Positions 34,764-43,609 of a stretch of DNA of 64,000 nt are shown piece by piece (within the stretch, counting starts at the first letter, position 1; the number at the start of each line of letters is the position of its first letter). The stretch spans positions 1 through 64,000 of the forward strand of contig NZ_BONW01000024.1 of NCBI RefSeq assembly GCF_016862915.1. Direction: 5' to 3'. This stretch comes from Plantactinospora endophytica. GTDB lineage: Bacteria > Actinomycetota > Actinomycetes > Mycobacteriales > Micromonosporaceae. The notes under the pieces were generated by a model. It did no database searches. It was not told where the DNA came from and saw only the letters and a list, made by a program, of their open reading frames with translations. The position numbers and the translations under genes were made by a program.

Positions 34764-34769
34764 TAACCT
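34764..34769 (+). promoter_or_regulatory. -10 element TAACCT of a leaderless gene
   Basis: TAACCT is followed by 7 nt and the GTG at 34777 of the DEDD/GIY-YIG gene. No Shine-Dalgarno sequence precedes that GTG. Confidence 0.4.
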
Positions 34770-34776
34770 GCCCGCC

Positions 34777-36543
34777 GTGGTCCCATCTCAATATGTCCAG
34801 GGCACGCTGGACGGCCTGCCGGACGGCACTCCCGGCGCGGACGGCTGGCCCGACGTGGCGACGTCGCTACGCCAGACCACCTTCGTGGTGCTCGACCTGG
34901 AGACCACCGGGGGCGCCCCGGACGGCGGCGGGATCACCGAGATCGGCGCGGTCAAGGTGCGCGGCGGCGAGGAGCTGGGCGTGCTCGGCACCCTGGTCAA
35001 CCCGGGCGAGCCGATCCCGCCGTTCATCACCGTGCTGACCGGGATCACCCAGGCGATGCTGCTGCCGGCGCCACCGGTCGAGGAGGTGCTGCCCAGTCTG
35101 CTGGAGTTCCTCCGGGGTGCGGTGCTGGTCGCGCACAACGCGCCGTACGACGTGGGTTTTCTCAAGGCGGCCTGCGCGCGGCACGGCTACACCTGGCCGA
35201 ACCCCCGGGTGTTGGACACGGCGGCGCTGGCCCGCCGGGTGCTGACCCGCGACGAGGTACCCAACCGCAAGCTCGGCACCCTGGCGGCCTTCTTCCGCAC
35301 CCCGCACCAGCCGACGCACCGGGCGCTGGCCGACGCGCGGGCGACGGTGGACGTGCTGCACGGGCTGATCGCCCGGCTGGGCGGGCACCGGGTGGAGACC
35401 CTCGGCGAGGCGATCGAGTTCGCCAAGGCGGTCACCCCGACCCAGCGACGCAAGCGGCACCTGGCCGAGGGGCTGCCGAAGGTGCCGGGGGTCTACATCT
35501 TCCGGTCCGCCGACGACCGACCGCTCTACGTCGGCACTTCCGGCGACATCGCCACCCGGGTCCGCAGCTACTTCACTGCCGCCGAGAAGCGGGCCCGGAT
35601 CTCCGAGATGCTCGCCGCCGCCGAGCGGGTCGAGGCGGTCGAGTGCGCCCATCCGCTGGAGGCCGAGGTACGCGAGCTGCGGCTGATCGCGGCGCACGCG
35701 CCGCCGTACAACCGGCGGTCGAAATATCCGGAGCGGGTGGTCTGGCTCAAGTTGACCTCGGAGCCGTACCCGAGACTGTCGCTGGTCCGGTCGCTCGGGC
35801 CGGACGACGAGGCCTACCTCGGGCCGTTCAGCTCCCGCCGCTCGGCCGAGCTGGCCGCGGCCGGGGTGCACGACGCGGTACCGCTGCGCCAGTGCACGCC
35901 CCGGCTCTCGGTCCGGACCACCAGCCCGGCCTGCGCGCTGGCCGAGCTGGGCCGCTGCCCGGCACCCTGCGAGCACCGGATCTCCGTCGACGAGTACGCC
36001 GACCGCGCGGTCGCGCCGGTCCGGGCCGCGCTGGCCGACGACCCGCAGGTACTGGTGGACTCGCTGTTGGCCCGGATCGGGGTGCTGGCCGACGCGCGGC
36101 GCTACGAGGAGGCGGCGGTGGTCCGGAGCCGGCTGGCGGCGGTGCTTCGGGCCACCGTCCGGATGCAACGCCTGGTCGGGCTGACCCGGATCGGCGAGTT
36201 GGCCGCCGCCCGGCGGGCCGCCGACGGCGGGTGGGAGATCGCCGTGATCCGGCACGGTCGGCTGGCCGGCGCCGGTACCGCCGCGCCGGGGGTGCCGCCC
36301 CGGGGCGTCCTCGACCTGGTCCGGGCCACCGCCGAGACGGTGCTGCCCGGCCACGGGCCGGTGCCGAACGCCTCGGCCGAAGAGTCCGAGCGGATCCTGT
36401 CCTGGTTGGAAAGACCCGACACGCGGCTGGTCGAGACATCCACCGGTTGGTCCTCTCCGGCCAGGGGTGCCGGGCGGTTCCGTGACCTGCTGATCCGGGC
36501 CGAGGCGGCGTCGTCGAGACAACTCCCGACCGAACGCACATAA
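34777..36543 (+). CDS. DEDDh exonuclease fused to a UvrC-like GIY-YIG endonuclease domain
   Basis: 588-aa DNA repair-type nuclease, counterpart of M. tuberculosis Rv2191. About 25-190 is a DnaQ-like 3'-5' exonuclease with FVVLDLETTGG, VAHNAPYDVGFLK and HRALADARATVDVL (DEDDh residues). About 225-320 is a GIY-YIG domain (GVYIFRSADDRPLYVGTSGDIATRVRSYF) as in UvrC and Cho. The C-terminal third follows UvrC-type sequence with Cys in CPAPCEH. Start: GTG 34777 gives the homologue-like YVQGTLDGLPD N-terminus, and an upstream GTG at 34747 is possible. Confidence 0.92.
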   Translation: MVPSQYVQGTLDGLPDGTPGADGWPDVATSLRQTTFVVLDLETTGGAPDGGGITEIGAVKVRGGEELGVLGTLVNPGEPIPPFITVLTGITQAMLLPAPPVEEVLPSLLEFLRGAVLVAHNAPYDVGFLKAACARHGYTWPNPRVLDTAALARRVLTRDEVPNRKLGTLAAFFRTPHQPTHRALADARATVDVLHGLIARLGGHRVETLGEAIEFAKAVTPTQRRKRHLAEGLPKVPGVYIFRSADDRPLYVGTSGDIATRVRSYFTAAEKRARISEMLAAAERVEAVECAHPLEAEVRELRLIAAHAPPYNRRSKYPERVVWLKLTSEPYPRLSLVRSLGPDDEAYLGPFSSRRSAELAAAGVHDAVPLRQCTPRLSVRTTSPACALAELGRCPAPCEHRISVDEYADRAVAPVRAALADDPQVLVDSLLARIGVLADARRYEEAAVVRSRLAAVLRATVRMQRLVGLTRIGELAAARRAADGGWEIAVIRHGRLAGAGTAAPGVPPRGVLDLVRATAETVLPGHGPVPNASAEESERILSWLERPDTRLVETSTGWSSPARGAGRFRDLLIRAEAASSRQLPTERT

Positions 36544-36575
36544 GCAAGTGTCCGATCGGACGACCTTCACTCCTT

Positions 36576-36581
36576 TAGGCT
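36576..36581 (+). promoter_or_regulatory. candidate -10 box TAGGCT before the RSH gene
   Basis: TAGGCT in an AT-richer patch (36565-36592) of the gap, about 100 bases before the GTG at 36684. It would give a leader of roughly 95 nt holding the AGGAGGTG ribosome binding site. Confidence 0.3.
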
Positions 36582-36683
36582 GTTAGAGAAGTGCAGTCCT
36601 GCCCGTTTTCGGGGCTTGCGTTCGCGCCGGGGTTTCGGCGCGCGCCGGCACCGGCCCGGGCGGTGAGTGAGGAGGTGCTCCGC

Positions 36684-38465
36684 GTGGACCTCGACGCCGG
36701 CCACGGCGCCGCCTTTGGGAGCGCCCGCCCGACGGAGATCACGCTGAGCAGGCGACTGCGCTCGTTGCTCTCCTGGCCGTCCGCTGAGGACGATCCGGTG
36801 ACCAACCTGGTCCGGGCCCACCGCAGCGTGCATCCCAGCGCCGACGTCGGGGTGCTGCGCCGCAGCTACGCCATTGCGGAGAGCATGCACCGGGGGCAGT
36901 TCCGCAAGAGCGGCGAGCCCTACATCACCCATCCGCTGGCGGTGGCGCAGATCTGTGCCGAGTTGGGGATGGACACCGTCACCCTGGTCGCCGCGCTGCT
37001 GCACGACACCGTCGAGGACACCCGTTACACCCTCCAGGCGCTGACCGGCGACTTCGGACGCGAGGTGGCGCACCTGGTCGACGGAGTGACCAAGTTCGAC
37101 AAGGCGTTCTACGGCAAGGCGGCCGAGGCCGAGACGATCCGAAAGATGATCATAGCTGCGGGCAAGGACGTCCGGGTGCTGATCATCAAGCTCGCCGACC
37201 GACTGCACAACATGCGTACCCTCGGGGTCCGCTCGCCGGCCTCCCGGGCCCGGATCGCCGGGGCGACCCAGGAGGTGCTGGTCCCGCTCTGCGACCGGCT
37301 CGGCATCCAGGCGCTCAAGCGGGACCTGGACGACGTGGTGCTGCAACACCTCGAACCCGAGGCGTACGAGCGGATCCACGAGCACGTGAGCAGCCGGCCG
37401 GGCTGGGCCGGCTACCTGGAAGACGTGGTGGCCCAGGCCAAGGTGGTGCTCCGGCGCGACAAGATCGTCTCTAACGTACGGCGCCGGGACCGGCACTACT
37501 ACTCGATCTGGAAGGACACCGTCGCCCGGGACCAGGCCACTCCGTTCGACCTGCCCCGGATCGCGATCGTGGTGGACGGTCCGGACACCGACTGCTACGC
37601 CGCGCTCGGCTCGATCCACGGGCTCTGGCGGCCGGTCGCCGGGCGGTTCAAGGACTTCATCGCCGCGCCGAAGAACAACCTCTACAAGTCCCTGCACACC
37701 ACCGTGATCGGCCCGAACGAGCGGACCGTCGAGGTGCTGATCCGGACCAAGACGATGGACCGGTCCGCCGAGTACGGCATCGCCGCCGACTACCGCTACC
37801 CCAGGCCGGGGGTCGACGCGGCGGGCAGCGCCGAACAGCTCGACTGGTTGCAGCGGGTGCTCAACTGGGAGCGGGACACCGCCGACCCGGCGCAGTTCCT
37901 CCAGTCGTTGCGTTGCGACCTCGCCGAGACCCAGATCCAGGTCTTCGCCGAGGGCCGACAGGTGGTGCTCCCCGCCGGCTCCACCCCGGTCGACCTGGCG
38001 TACGAGTTGGGCCCGCACCGGGGCGACCACTGTCTCGCCGCGAAGATCAACGGTCGGCTGGCGCCGCTCTCGTCGGAACTCGACGAGGGCGACGTGGTGG
38101 AGATCTTCAGCGAGACCGACGCGCAGGGCGAGTTCGACCTGGCGGTCGCCCCGCCCGGGCCGCGCAAGGAGTGGCTCGGCTTCGTCAAGTCGCCGCACGC
38201 GCAGATGCAGATCAACCGCTGGTTCGCCGAGCACCAGGAACCGGCGATCTCGATCACCGACAAGGTCCGGCTCGGCCGGGCCACGATCGGACTGACCCTG
38301 CGCAAGCACAACCGTGGGCTCGCCAACGACCTTCCGCTGCGCCGGCTGGCCGAGGAGCAGGGCTACCCCGACCTGGAAACCCTGCTGGTCGCGGTGGTCG
38401 ACCGCACGGTCGAGCCGGACGTGGTGGTCGAGCAGTTGATCGCCATGGTGGACCACCAGGAGTGA
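36684..38465 (+). CDS. RelA/SpoT homologue (HD hydrolase, altered synthetase, TGS)
   Basis: 593-aa RSH protein, shorter than the main Rel because it lacks the C-terminal zinc-finger and ACT domains. The HD hydrolase domain (about 55-200) is intact: YITHPLAVA, LLHDTVEDT with His107-Asp108, and KLADRLHNMRTL. The synthetase domain (about 260-380) keeps RFKDFIAAPK and LYKSLHTTVIGP, but the usual basic SIYRKM reads SIWKDT, EIQIRT reads EVLIRT and AAHW reads AADY. TGS at about 415-480. So (p)ppGpp hydrolysis is likely and synthesis doubtful. The GTG has AGGAGGTG 6 nt upstream. Confidence 0.9.
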   Translation: MDLDAGHGAAFGSARPTEITLSRRLRSLLSWPSAEDDPVTNLVRAHRSVHPSADVGVLRRSYAIAESMHRGQFRKSGEPYITHPLAVAQICAELGMDTVTLVAALLHDTVEDTRYTLQALTGDFGREVAHLVDGVTKFDKAFYGKAAEAETIRKMIIAAGKDVRVLIIKLADRLHNMRTLGVRSPASRARIAGATQEVLVPLCDRLGIQALKRDLDDVVLQHLEPEAYERIHEHVSSRPGWAGYLEDVVAQAKVVLRRDKIVSNVRRRDRHYYSIWKDTVARDQATPFDLPRIAIVVDGPDTDCYAALGSIHGLWRPVAGRFKDFIAAPKNNLYKSLHTTVIGPNERTVEVLIRTKTMDRSAEYGIAADYRYPRPGVDAAGSAEQLDWLQRVLNWERDTADPAQFLQSLRCDLAETQIQVFAEGRQVVLPAGSTPVDLAYELGPHRGDHCLAAKINGRLAPLSSELDEGDVVEIFSETDAQGEFDLAVAPPGPRKEWLGFVKSPHAQMQINRWFAEHQEPAISITDKVRLGRATIGLTLRKHNRGLANDLPLRRLAEEQGYPDLETLLVAVVDRTVEPDVVVEQLIAMVDHQE

Positions 38466-38518
38466 GATCGGCGGTCCACCGGGAGTGAGAAGCGTGGTCC
38501 ACCGGGAGTGAGAGCTGT
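38450..38518. repeat. 23-bp tandem repeat containing the RSH stop codon
   Basis: Three units at 38450, 38473 and 38496 with core GGTCCACCGGGAGTGAGA. The first holds the last codons and TGA (38463-38465) of the RSH gene, and each later unit repeats GAGTGA. Confidence 0.92.
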
Positions 38519-38551
38519 GCCCCGGGTCACCCGCTCGGCCGGTACGCCATC

Positions 38552-38557
38552 TAGCCT
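38552..38557 (+). promoter_or_regulatory. -10 element TAGCCT of the NUDIX gene
   Basis: TAGCCT followed by 6 nt and the GTG at 38564, with no Shine-Dalgarno sequence. Confidence 0.45.
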
Positions 38558-38563
38558 GGTCCG

Positions 38564-39100
38564 GTGATCCCCCGCCGCTCGTCGACGCGCGCCGTCGGCT
38601 ACAAGCTCTTCTACCGACTTCCCCTCGGGGTGCGCCGCCGGTTGGTCCGGATGGCGGTGCCGAAGTACATCGTCGGCGCGGTCACCCTGGTCTTCGACGC
38701 CGAGGCGGCGGCGCCGGGCCGGATCCTGCTGCTGCGCCAGCCGCCGGGTCGGGGGTGGACGCTGCCGGCCGGGCTGCTCCAGCGCCGCGAGGAACCGCTG
38801 GTCGGCGCCGCCCGGGAACTGCACGAGGAGACCGGCATCAAGCTGCCGCTGTCCGAGTTCCAGCCGGCCGTACCGAACGCCGTGGTACACCTCAAGGGCT
38901 GGGTCGACATGGTCTTCGAGGTACGCGTCCCGGCCTCGACCACCGAACTGGTGGTGGACGGTGCCGAGGTGTACGAGGCCGCCTGGCACCCGCTCGACGA
39001 GCTGCCTCCGCTGAGCACCGCGACCGGCCGGCTGCTCGGGCGGTACCGGATCGGTCCCCTCGCCGAGACGGATCCGGCCGCCGCCTCGCCACCGTCATGA
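38564..39100 (+). CDS. NUDIX hydrolase
   Basis: 178-aa pyrophosphohydrolase of a nucleoside-diphosphate-linked compound. Nudix box residues are present: GLLQRREEPLVGAARELHEETGI (G-x5-E...REx2EE-type, with REEPLVGAARELHEETG). The N-terminal basic helix (RAVGYKLFYRLPLGVRRRLVRM) precedes the domain. Substrate unknown. Apparently leaderless GTG start. ATGA overlap with the nucleotidyltransferase downstream suggests the two act on related sugar or alcohol nucleotides. Confidence 0.9.
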   Translation: MIPRRSSTRAVGYKLFYRLPLGVRRRLVRMAVPKYIVGAVTLVFDAEAAAPGRILLLRQPPGRGWTLPAGLLQRREEPLVGAARELHEETGIKLPLSEFQPAVPNAVVHLKGWVDMVFEVRVPASTTELVVDGAEVYEAAWHPLDELPPLSTATGRLLGRYRIGPLAETDPAAASPPS

Positions 39101-39999
39101 CCGCGACCGGCGCCCCGCCGCCGCTCCCGGGCCCGGCCGGTGCCGACGTCTGTGCGGTGGTACTCGCCGCCGGGGAGGGCCGGCGGCTGCGCCCGCTCAC
39201 CGAGCACCTGCCGAAGGCGCTCTGTCCGGTGGGGAACGTACCGCTGCTGGACCGGGCACTCGAACGGGTGGCGGCACTCGGCTTCGCCGCTCCGGCGACG
39301 GTCGCGGTGAACGCCTGCTACCTGGGCGAGCAGGTGGTCCGGCACGTCGGCGACCGGGCCCGGCTCTCGGTCGAGCCCGGTGACCCGCTCGGCACCTCCG
39401 GCGGGGTGGCCAACCTGCGGAGCTGGATCGACGGCCGGGGCGTACTCGTCGGAAACGCCGACGCCTATCTGGCGGCGCCGGACACCCGGCCGGGGCCGGA
39501 CATCGCCGCGCTGCTCGCCGGTTGGGACGGCCGGACGGTACGGCTGCTCGGCCAGCCGGTCGCCGGACCGCCCCGCCCCGGCGACTTCGGCCGGTACCGG
39601 TTCGCCGGCTTCTCGCTGCTGCCCTGGGCCCGGGTACGCGACCTGCCGGTCGAGCCGGCGGAACTCGTGCACACGGTGTGGCGGCCCGCCGAGGCGGCCG
39701 GCGAACTGGAGGTGGTCGAGTTCTCCGGCCGGTACCTCGACACCGGCACCCCGGCCGACTACCTGGCGGCGAACCTGGACGCGGCGGGTGGCGGCAGCCT
39801 GGTCGATCCGACCGCCGAGGTGACCGGCGCGCACCGGGCGGCGGTGATCGGCGCCGGTGCGGTGGTCCGGGGCTCGGTCGAGCGCTGCGTGGTCTGGCCC
39901 GGCGGCCTGGTCCGCGCCGCCGAGCACCTGACCGACGCGATCCGGGTCGGCGACACGCTGACCGTTCCGGCCCTGCCCACGCCCGTGCCGGGCCGATAG
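39097..39999 (+). CDS. nucleotidyltransferase (sugar-1-phosphate NTP transferase family)
   Basis: 300-aa NTP transferase. N-terminal AVVLAAGEGRRLRPLTEHLPKALCPVGNVPLLDRAL is the pyrophosphorylase signature (GxGxRLxPLT and PK), followed by GTSGGVANLR and a catalytic VGNADAYL region. The C-terminal part has a short left-handed-helix-like repeat (TAEVTGAHRAAVIGAGAVVRGSVERCVVWPGG). The exact nucleotide sugar is unclear. ATG overlaps the NUDIX stop. Confidence 0.9.
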   Translation: MTATGAPPPLPGPAGADVCAVVLAAGEGRRLRPLTEHLPKALCPVGNVPLLDRALERVAALGFAAPATVAVNACYLGEQVVRHVGDRARLSVEPGDPLGTSGGVANLRSWIDGRGVLVGNADAYLAAPDTRPGPDIAALLAGWDGRTVRLLGQPVAGPPRPGDFGRYRFAGFSLLPWARVRDLPVEPAELVHTVWRPAEAAGELEVVEFSGRYLDTGTPADYLAANLDAAGGGSLVDPTAEVTGAHRAAVIGAGAVVRGSVERCVVWPGGLVRAAEHLTDAIRVGDTLTVPALPTPVPGR

Positions 40000-40109
40000 C
40001 GGTCGGCGGTTCCGCGAACCTCTAGCATGGCGGGCAGCCGGAACACGGCACCCGAGCTCCGCCCGGCGCCCGTGGCGCCGGCGAGTACGTCGACGAGAGG
40101 AGTCTCCCG

Positions 40110-40397
40110 GTGATCACCGCGATCGTCCTGATCGACTGCGCCACCGACTCGATCCCCGAGGTGGCCGAGGCGCTGGCCGCGCTGCCCGGCGTCAGCGAGG
40201 TCTACTCGGTCGCCGGTCACGTCGACCTGATCGCGGTCGTCCGGGTGCGCGAGTTCGAGCAGATCGCCGAGGTGATCGCCGGACGCATCTCGAAGACGGA
40301 GGGCGTGATCGGCACCGAGTCGCACATCGCCTTCCGGGCGTACTCGCAGCACGACCTGGAGGAGGCGTTCGCGATCGGCCTCCCGGACACCGACTGA
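40110..40397 (+). CDS. stand-alone Lrp/AsnC ligand-binding (RAM) domain protein
   Basis: 95-aa protein that consists of only the alpha/beta ligand-binding domain of Lrp-type regulators (AIVLIDCATDSIPEVAEALAALPGV, VYSVAGHVDLIAVVRV, GVIGTESHIAFRAYS), without the DNA-binding part. It may sense amino acids and act by oligomerisation. Conserved near trpD in actinobacteria. GTG with GAGGAG 7 nt upstream. A TAGCAT near 40023 could be its -10 box. Confidence 0.9.
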   Translation: MITAIVLIDCATDSIPEVAEALAALPGVSEVYSVAGHVDLIAVVRVREFEQIAEVIAGRISKTEGVIGTESHIAFRAYSQHDLEEAFAIGLPDTD

Positions 40398-40514
40398 GTC
40401 CACCTCTCCCGGACTCCCGCCGAGTCCACTCTCTCGTCCGGCACGGACTGCACACACCGCCCACGCCGAGTCCGCCTCTCTCGTCGGGCACCAACTGCAC
40501 GCACCGCCCACGCC
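40394..40514. repeat. 46-bp tandem repeat extending from the Lrp-domain stop codon
   Basis: Two units (40420-40465 and 40466-40511) start GCCGAGTCC and share CTCTCTCGTC and CACCGCCCAC. A partial copy begins at the gene end itself, where GACTGAGTCCACC includes the TGA. The remaining gap to 40595 holds no gene that I can support. Confidence 0.82.
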
Positions 40515-40595
40515 CCGGCCCCCGGACGCGGAACACGGAGACGGACCGCTCGTATACCTGCGGACGGTGGCTACCCGGCGGTAACGTGACCCGGC

Positions 40596-40601
40596 TAGGC
40601 T
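40596..40601 (+). promoter_or_regulatory. -10 element TAGGCT of the hydrolase gene
   Basis: TAGGCT followed by 6 nt and ATG at 40608 without a Shine-Dalgarno sequence. Confidence 0.45.
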
Positions 40602-40607
40602 CGCCGG

Positions 40608-41504
40608 ATGACCACCACCCCGGGCCACGCGGCGACTCCGGAATCCACGACTCCGGAATTCACGCAGTCCTTCGTCGAGCGGGACGGCGACCGGATCGCC
40701 CTACGCAGCTACCCGGACCCGGTGGGCGTACCGGAGGCACCCGTGGTGCTGGTCTGGCCGGCCATGGGAGTCCGGGCCAGCTACTACGCGCCGTTCGCCG
40801 CCGCCCTCCGGGCCGCCGGCTTCGCCGTGGTGGTGGCCGACCTGCGCGGCACCGGCGCCAGCACCCCGGCACCGAGCCGCGCCTCCCGGTACGGCTACGC
40901 CGAACTCGCCGGTGACGTCGGCGCGGTGCTGGACAGCCTGAAGCCCCGGCTGGACGGCCGGACCCGGATCCTGCTCGGCCACTCGCTCGGCGGGCAGGCC
41001 GCACTCCTGCACCTGGCGCTCGACGGTGCACAGCAGGTCGACGGGCTGGCGCTGGTGGCGGTCGGGCTGCCGTACTGGCGGGCCTATCCGGGCCGGCTCC
41101 GCTATCCGGTTCTCGCCAGCACCCAGTTCATCGCCGGCTGTACGGCCGCGCTGGGCAGTTGGCCCGGCTGGAGCTTCGGCGGCCGGCAGGCGCGCGGGGT
41201 GATCCGGGACTGGGCGTACACCGCCCGGACAGGGCGCTTTCCCCGGCTGGACGGCGTGGACGTCGAGGCCGCGGTGCGGGACCTGCGGACCCCGGTGCTG
41301 GCGGTCAGCGTCGACCACGACCAGTACACGCCGCACGGGACGGTCGACCACCTCTGCGAGAAACTGGTCGCCGCACGGGTCCGGCGCAGCCGTTACACGG
41401 AGGCCGAGAGCGGTCGCCGGCTCGACCACTTCACCTGGGTACGGGCGTCGGCGCCGATCGTCGCCCGGGTGGTGGAGTTCGCTGCGGAACTGCCGCCGCG
41501 CTAG
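40608..41504 (+). CDS. alpha/beta fold hydrolase
   Basis: 298-aa serine hydrolase. Nucleophile elbow GHSLGGQAA (GxSxG), acid in VSVDHDQYTP, His in RRLDHFTWV, oxyanion region VVLVWPAMGVRASYYAPFA. Lipase/esterase-like of the monoacylglycerol-lipase shape, substrate unknown. Leaderless-type start. A hairpin terminator follows. Not co-directional with trpD genes, so probably a single-gene unit. Confidence 0.92.
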   Translation: MTTTPGHAATPESTTPEFTQSFVERDGDRIALRSYPDPVGVPEAPVVLVWPAMGVRASYYAPFAAALRAAGFAVVVADLRGTGASTPAPSRASRYGYAELAGDVGAVLDSLKPRLDGRTRILLGHSLGGQAALLHLALDGAQQVDGLALVAVGLPYWRAYPGRLRYPVLASTQFIAGCTAALGSWPGWSFGGRQARGVIRDWAYTARTGRFPRLDGVDVEAAVRDLRTPVLAVSVDHDQYTPHGTVDHLCEKLVAARVRRSRYTEAESGRRLDHFTWVRASAPIVARVVEFAAELPPR

Positions 41505-41549
41505 CCGGGCCGCGTGGGCGTACCGGTGCCGGAGTTGGCCGGTCCGCCC

Positions 41550-41585
41550 GACGGGTCCCCCGGCGATCCGACCGGAGGACCCGTC
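41550..41585. terminator. bidirectional hairpin between hydrolase and DUF4142 genes
   Basis: GACGGGTCC (41550-41558) pairs with GGACCCGTC (41577-41585), with an inner CCGG/CCGG pair. Convergent genes flank it. Confidence 0.78.
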
Positions 41586-41609
41586 ATGCCGCGATGGCGC
41601 AGCGGCAAA

Positions 41610-42269
41610 CTAGCTGATTGTCGGGCTCGGCGTACCGGTACCGCCCGGCGTCGGAGCGCCGGAGCTGACTCCCGGGCTCGGCGCCACCGTGGTGCCACCC
41701 GGGATCGGGATGCCCAGACTCTGGGCCACCGCCACCAGCGCGTTGTGGTGCGCCTGGAGCACCGGGGCCGCCTGCTGGGCCACCTGCTTCGCCGACGGGT
41801 CGGAACCCTGGGTCAGCTCGGCCTGCACCAGTTGCATCGCCTGGGTGTGCGCGGTCAACTGGCTGGTCACCCACTGCGTGTCGAAGTCCGCACCTGTAAC
41901 GTTCTGCAACTGGTTGATGACCGCCTGCTGTTCGCTGGTCACCTTGTTCGGCAGGGTCAACGAGGCCGACGAGGCGACGCTCTGCACCTTCTGGTCGAGC
42001 TGGGTGTGGTCCGTCACGAACCGGCCCCCGAGGTCCTTGACCTCCTGGCTCGCCCCCTTCTGCTTGGCCAGGTTACCGGTCGCGATCTCCGCGAGGTTCA
42101 CCTGGTGAATCGACTGCAGGAACTGCTTGTCCTGGGCCGACAGCGAAGCGGACGGCGTGGCCGACGGTGTACCCGACGGCGCGGCGGCGGCGCTGTACGC
42201 GGCACCCGCCGGTACGAGGCCGAGCACCGCCATCGAGACGAGCACGCCCAAGCGTTTGACGACCAACAT
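41610..42269 (-). CDS. secreted DUF4142 protein
   Basis: 219-aa exported protein. Signal peptide 1-27 (LGVLVSMAVLGLVPAGAAYSA), then a four-helix ferritin-like DUF4142 domain (SAQDKQFLQSIHQVNLAEIATGNLA, HTQLDQKVQ, HTQAMQLVQAEL, AQQAAPVLQAHHNALVAVA) with regularly placed His residues, then a Pro/Ser/Thr-rich tail. Function unknown, often periplasm or cell-wall associated. ATG with GGAGGGGGG 7 nt upstream. The gap 42270-42457 holds no gene that I can support. Confidence 0.9.
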   Translation of the reverse strand: MLVVKRLGVLVSMAVLGLVPAGAAYSAAAAPSGTPSATPSASLSAQDKQFLQSIHQVNLAEIATGNLAKQKGASQEVKDLGGRFVTDHTQLDQKVQSVASSASLTLPNKVTSEQQAVINQLQNVTGADFDTQWVTSQLTAHTQAMQLVQAELTQGSDPSAKQVAQQAAPVLQAHHNALVAVAQSLGIPIPGGTTVAPSPGVSSGAPTPGGTGTPSPTIS

Positions 42270-42457
42270 GTTTGTTCCCCCCTCCGTCGTTGAACTTCGG
42301 GGGTACCCGGTTGACCCGTGCACACGCGGACCGATGGCAGCCGAGATCGGTCAGGTCCGGCACGATCCCGCCCGACGCGACCGTACGACTGTTTGCCGCC
42401 ACGTCCGCCGGGTACCCAAACACCCGGCGGAGCCCGCGCGCCGCGGAGTCCGGGGCG

Positions 42458-42479
42458 GTCCGGGATCGTGCGATCGGAC
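42458..42479 (-). terminator. hairpin after trpD
   Basis: GTCC-GG-GATCG (42458-42468) with CGATC-GGAC (42471-42479), seven bases past the trpD stop. Confidence 0.5.
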
Positions 42480-42485
42480 GGTCGG

Positions 42486-43550
42486 CTAGGGAAGTTCGTC
42501 GGCCTTGGCGGACTTGGCGACCTCGACCCAGGTGTCGAGGGTGCGCCCGGCGGCGCCGGAGTCGATCGCCTCGGCCGCCCTGACCAGGCCGTCCCGCATC
42601 GCGGGGAGCAGCCCACCGGGGAAGCCGCCGTGCGCCGCCAGGGCCGCGGCGGCGTTGACCAGCACGGCGTCCCGGACCGGCCCGCGCTCGCCGGCCAGCA
42701 GTCGGCGGGTCACGTCGGCGTTGTAGGCGGCGTCACCACCGCGCAGGTCGCCGGGGGCCGAGCGGGGCAGGTCGAGGTCGGTCGCGTCGGCCGTCTCCTC
42801 GGTGACCCGGCCCTGGTACGCGATCCACACCCGGGTCGGCGCGGCGGTGCTGAACTCGTCGAGCCCGTCCTCGCCGCGCATCACCAGCACCGAGTCGCCG
42901 CGCCGGGCGAACACCTCGGCCACCACCGGAGCCATCCGGGGGTCGAAGCAGCCGACCGCACCGGACCGGGGCCGGGCCGGGTTGGTCAGCGGGCCGAGGA
43001 AGTTGAAGACCGTCGGCACCCCCAGCTCGCGCCGGGGTCCTCCGGTGTGCCGCATGCCGGGGTGGAACCGGGCGGCGAAACAGAAGCCGATGCCGACCTC
43101 GGTCACGCACCGCTGCACCCCTGCCGGCCCCAGGTCGAGCGGGATGCCGAGGAACTCGAGCAGGTCGGCGGCGCCGCACGAGGAGGAGGCGGCCCGGTTG
43201 CCGTGCTTGACGACGCGTACCCCGGCGCCGGCCACCACCATCGCGGTCATGGTGGAGATGTTGACGGTGTGTGCCCGGTCGCCGCCGGTGCCGACCACGT
43301 CGACGGCGTCGGCCCGGAGCGGGTCCGACAAATCGACCAGGGTGGCCCGGCCCAGCATCGCCTCCACCAGGCCGGCCAGTTCGGCCGGGGTCTCACCCTT
43401 GGCCCGGAGCGCCGTGGCGAACCCGGCGATCTGGACCGGGGTCGCCGACCCCGACATGATCTCCCCCATCGCCCACGCGGTGTCGGCGGTGGAGAGCTCC
43501 TCGGCGCGCAACAGCGCGGCGAGCAGGTTGGGCCAGGTCCGTTCCCCCAT
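42486..43550 (-). CDS. trpD: anthranilate phosphoribosyltransferase
   Basis: 354-aa tryptophan pathway enzyme that joins anthranilate and PRPP. PRPP-binding loop [37 protein letters not shown], and magnesium/diphosphate residues in [17 protein letters not shown] start with GGGAGG 5-6 nt upstream. It stands apart from other trp genes, beside ctaE as in mycobacteria and Streptomyces. Confidence 0.96.
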   Translation of the reverse strand: MGERTWPNLLAALLRAEELSTADTAWAMGEIMSGSATPVQIAGFATALRAKGETPAELAGLVEAMLGRATLVDLSDPLRADAVDVVGTGGDRAHTVNISTMTAMVVAGAGVRVVKHGNRAASSSCGAADLLEFLGIPLDLGPAGVQRCVTEVGIGFCFAARFHPGMRHTGGPRRELGVPTVFNFLGPLTNPARPRSGAVGCFDPRMAPVVAEVFARRGDSVLVMRGEDGLDEFSTAAPTRVWIAYQGRVTEETADATDLDLPRSAPGDLRGGDAAYNADVTRRLLAGERGPVRDAVLVNAAAALAAHGGFPGGLLPAMRDGLVRAAEAIDSGAAGRTLDTWVEVAKSAKADELP

Positions 43551-43609
43551 GCGGGCCTCCCAGTCGGGCGGGTGGTTGGCGGTGTGTGGTGGTGCCTTCC
43601 CCCGGCTCC

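Noticed and set aside
36567-38456. 629-codon open frame opposite the RSH gene
   Set aside because: Shadow frame with no family features. The plus strand holds HD, synthetase and TGS motifs.
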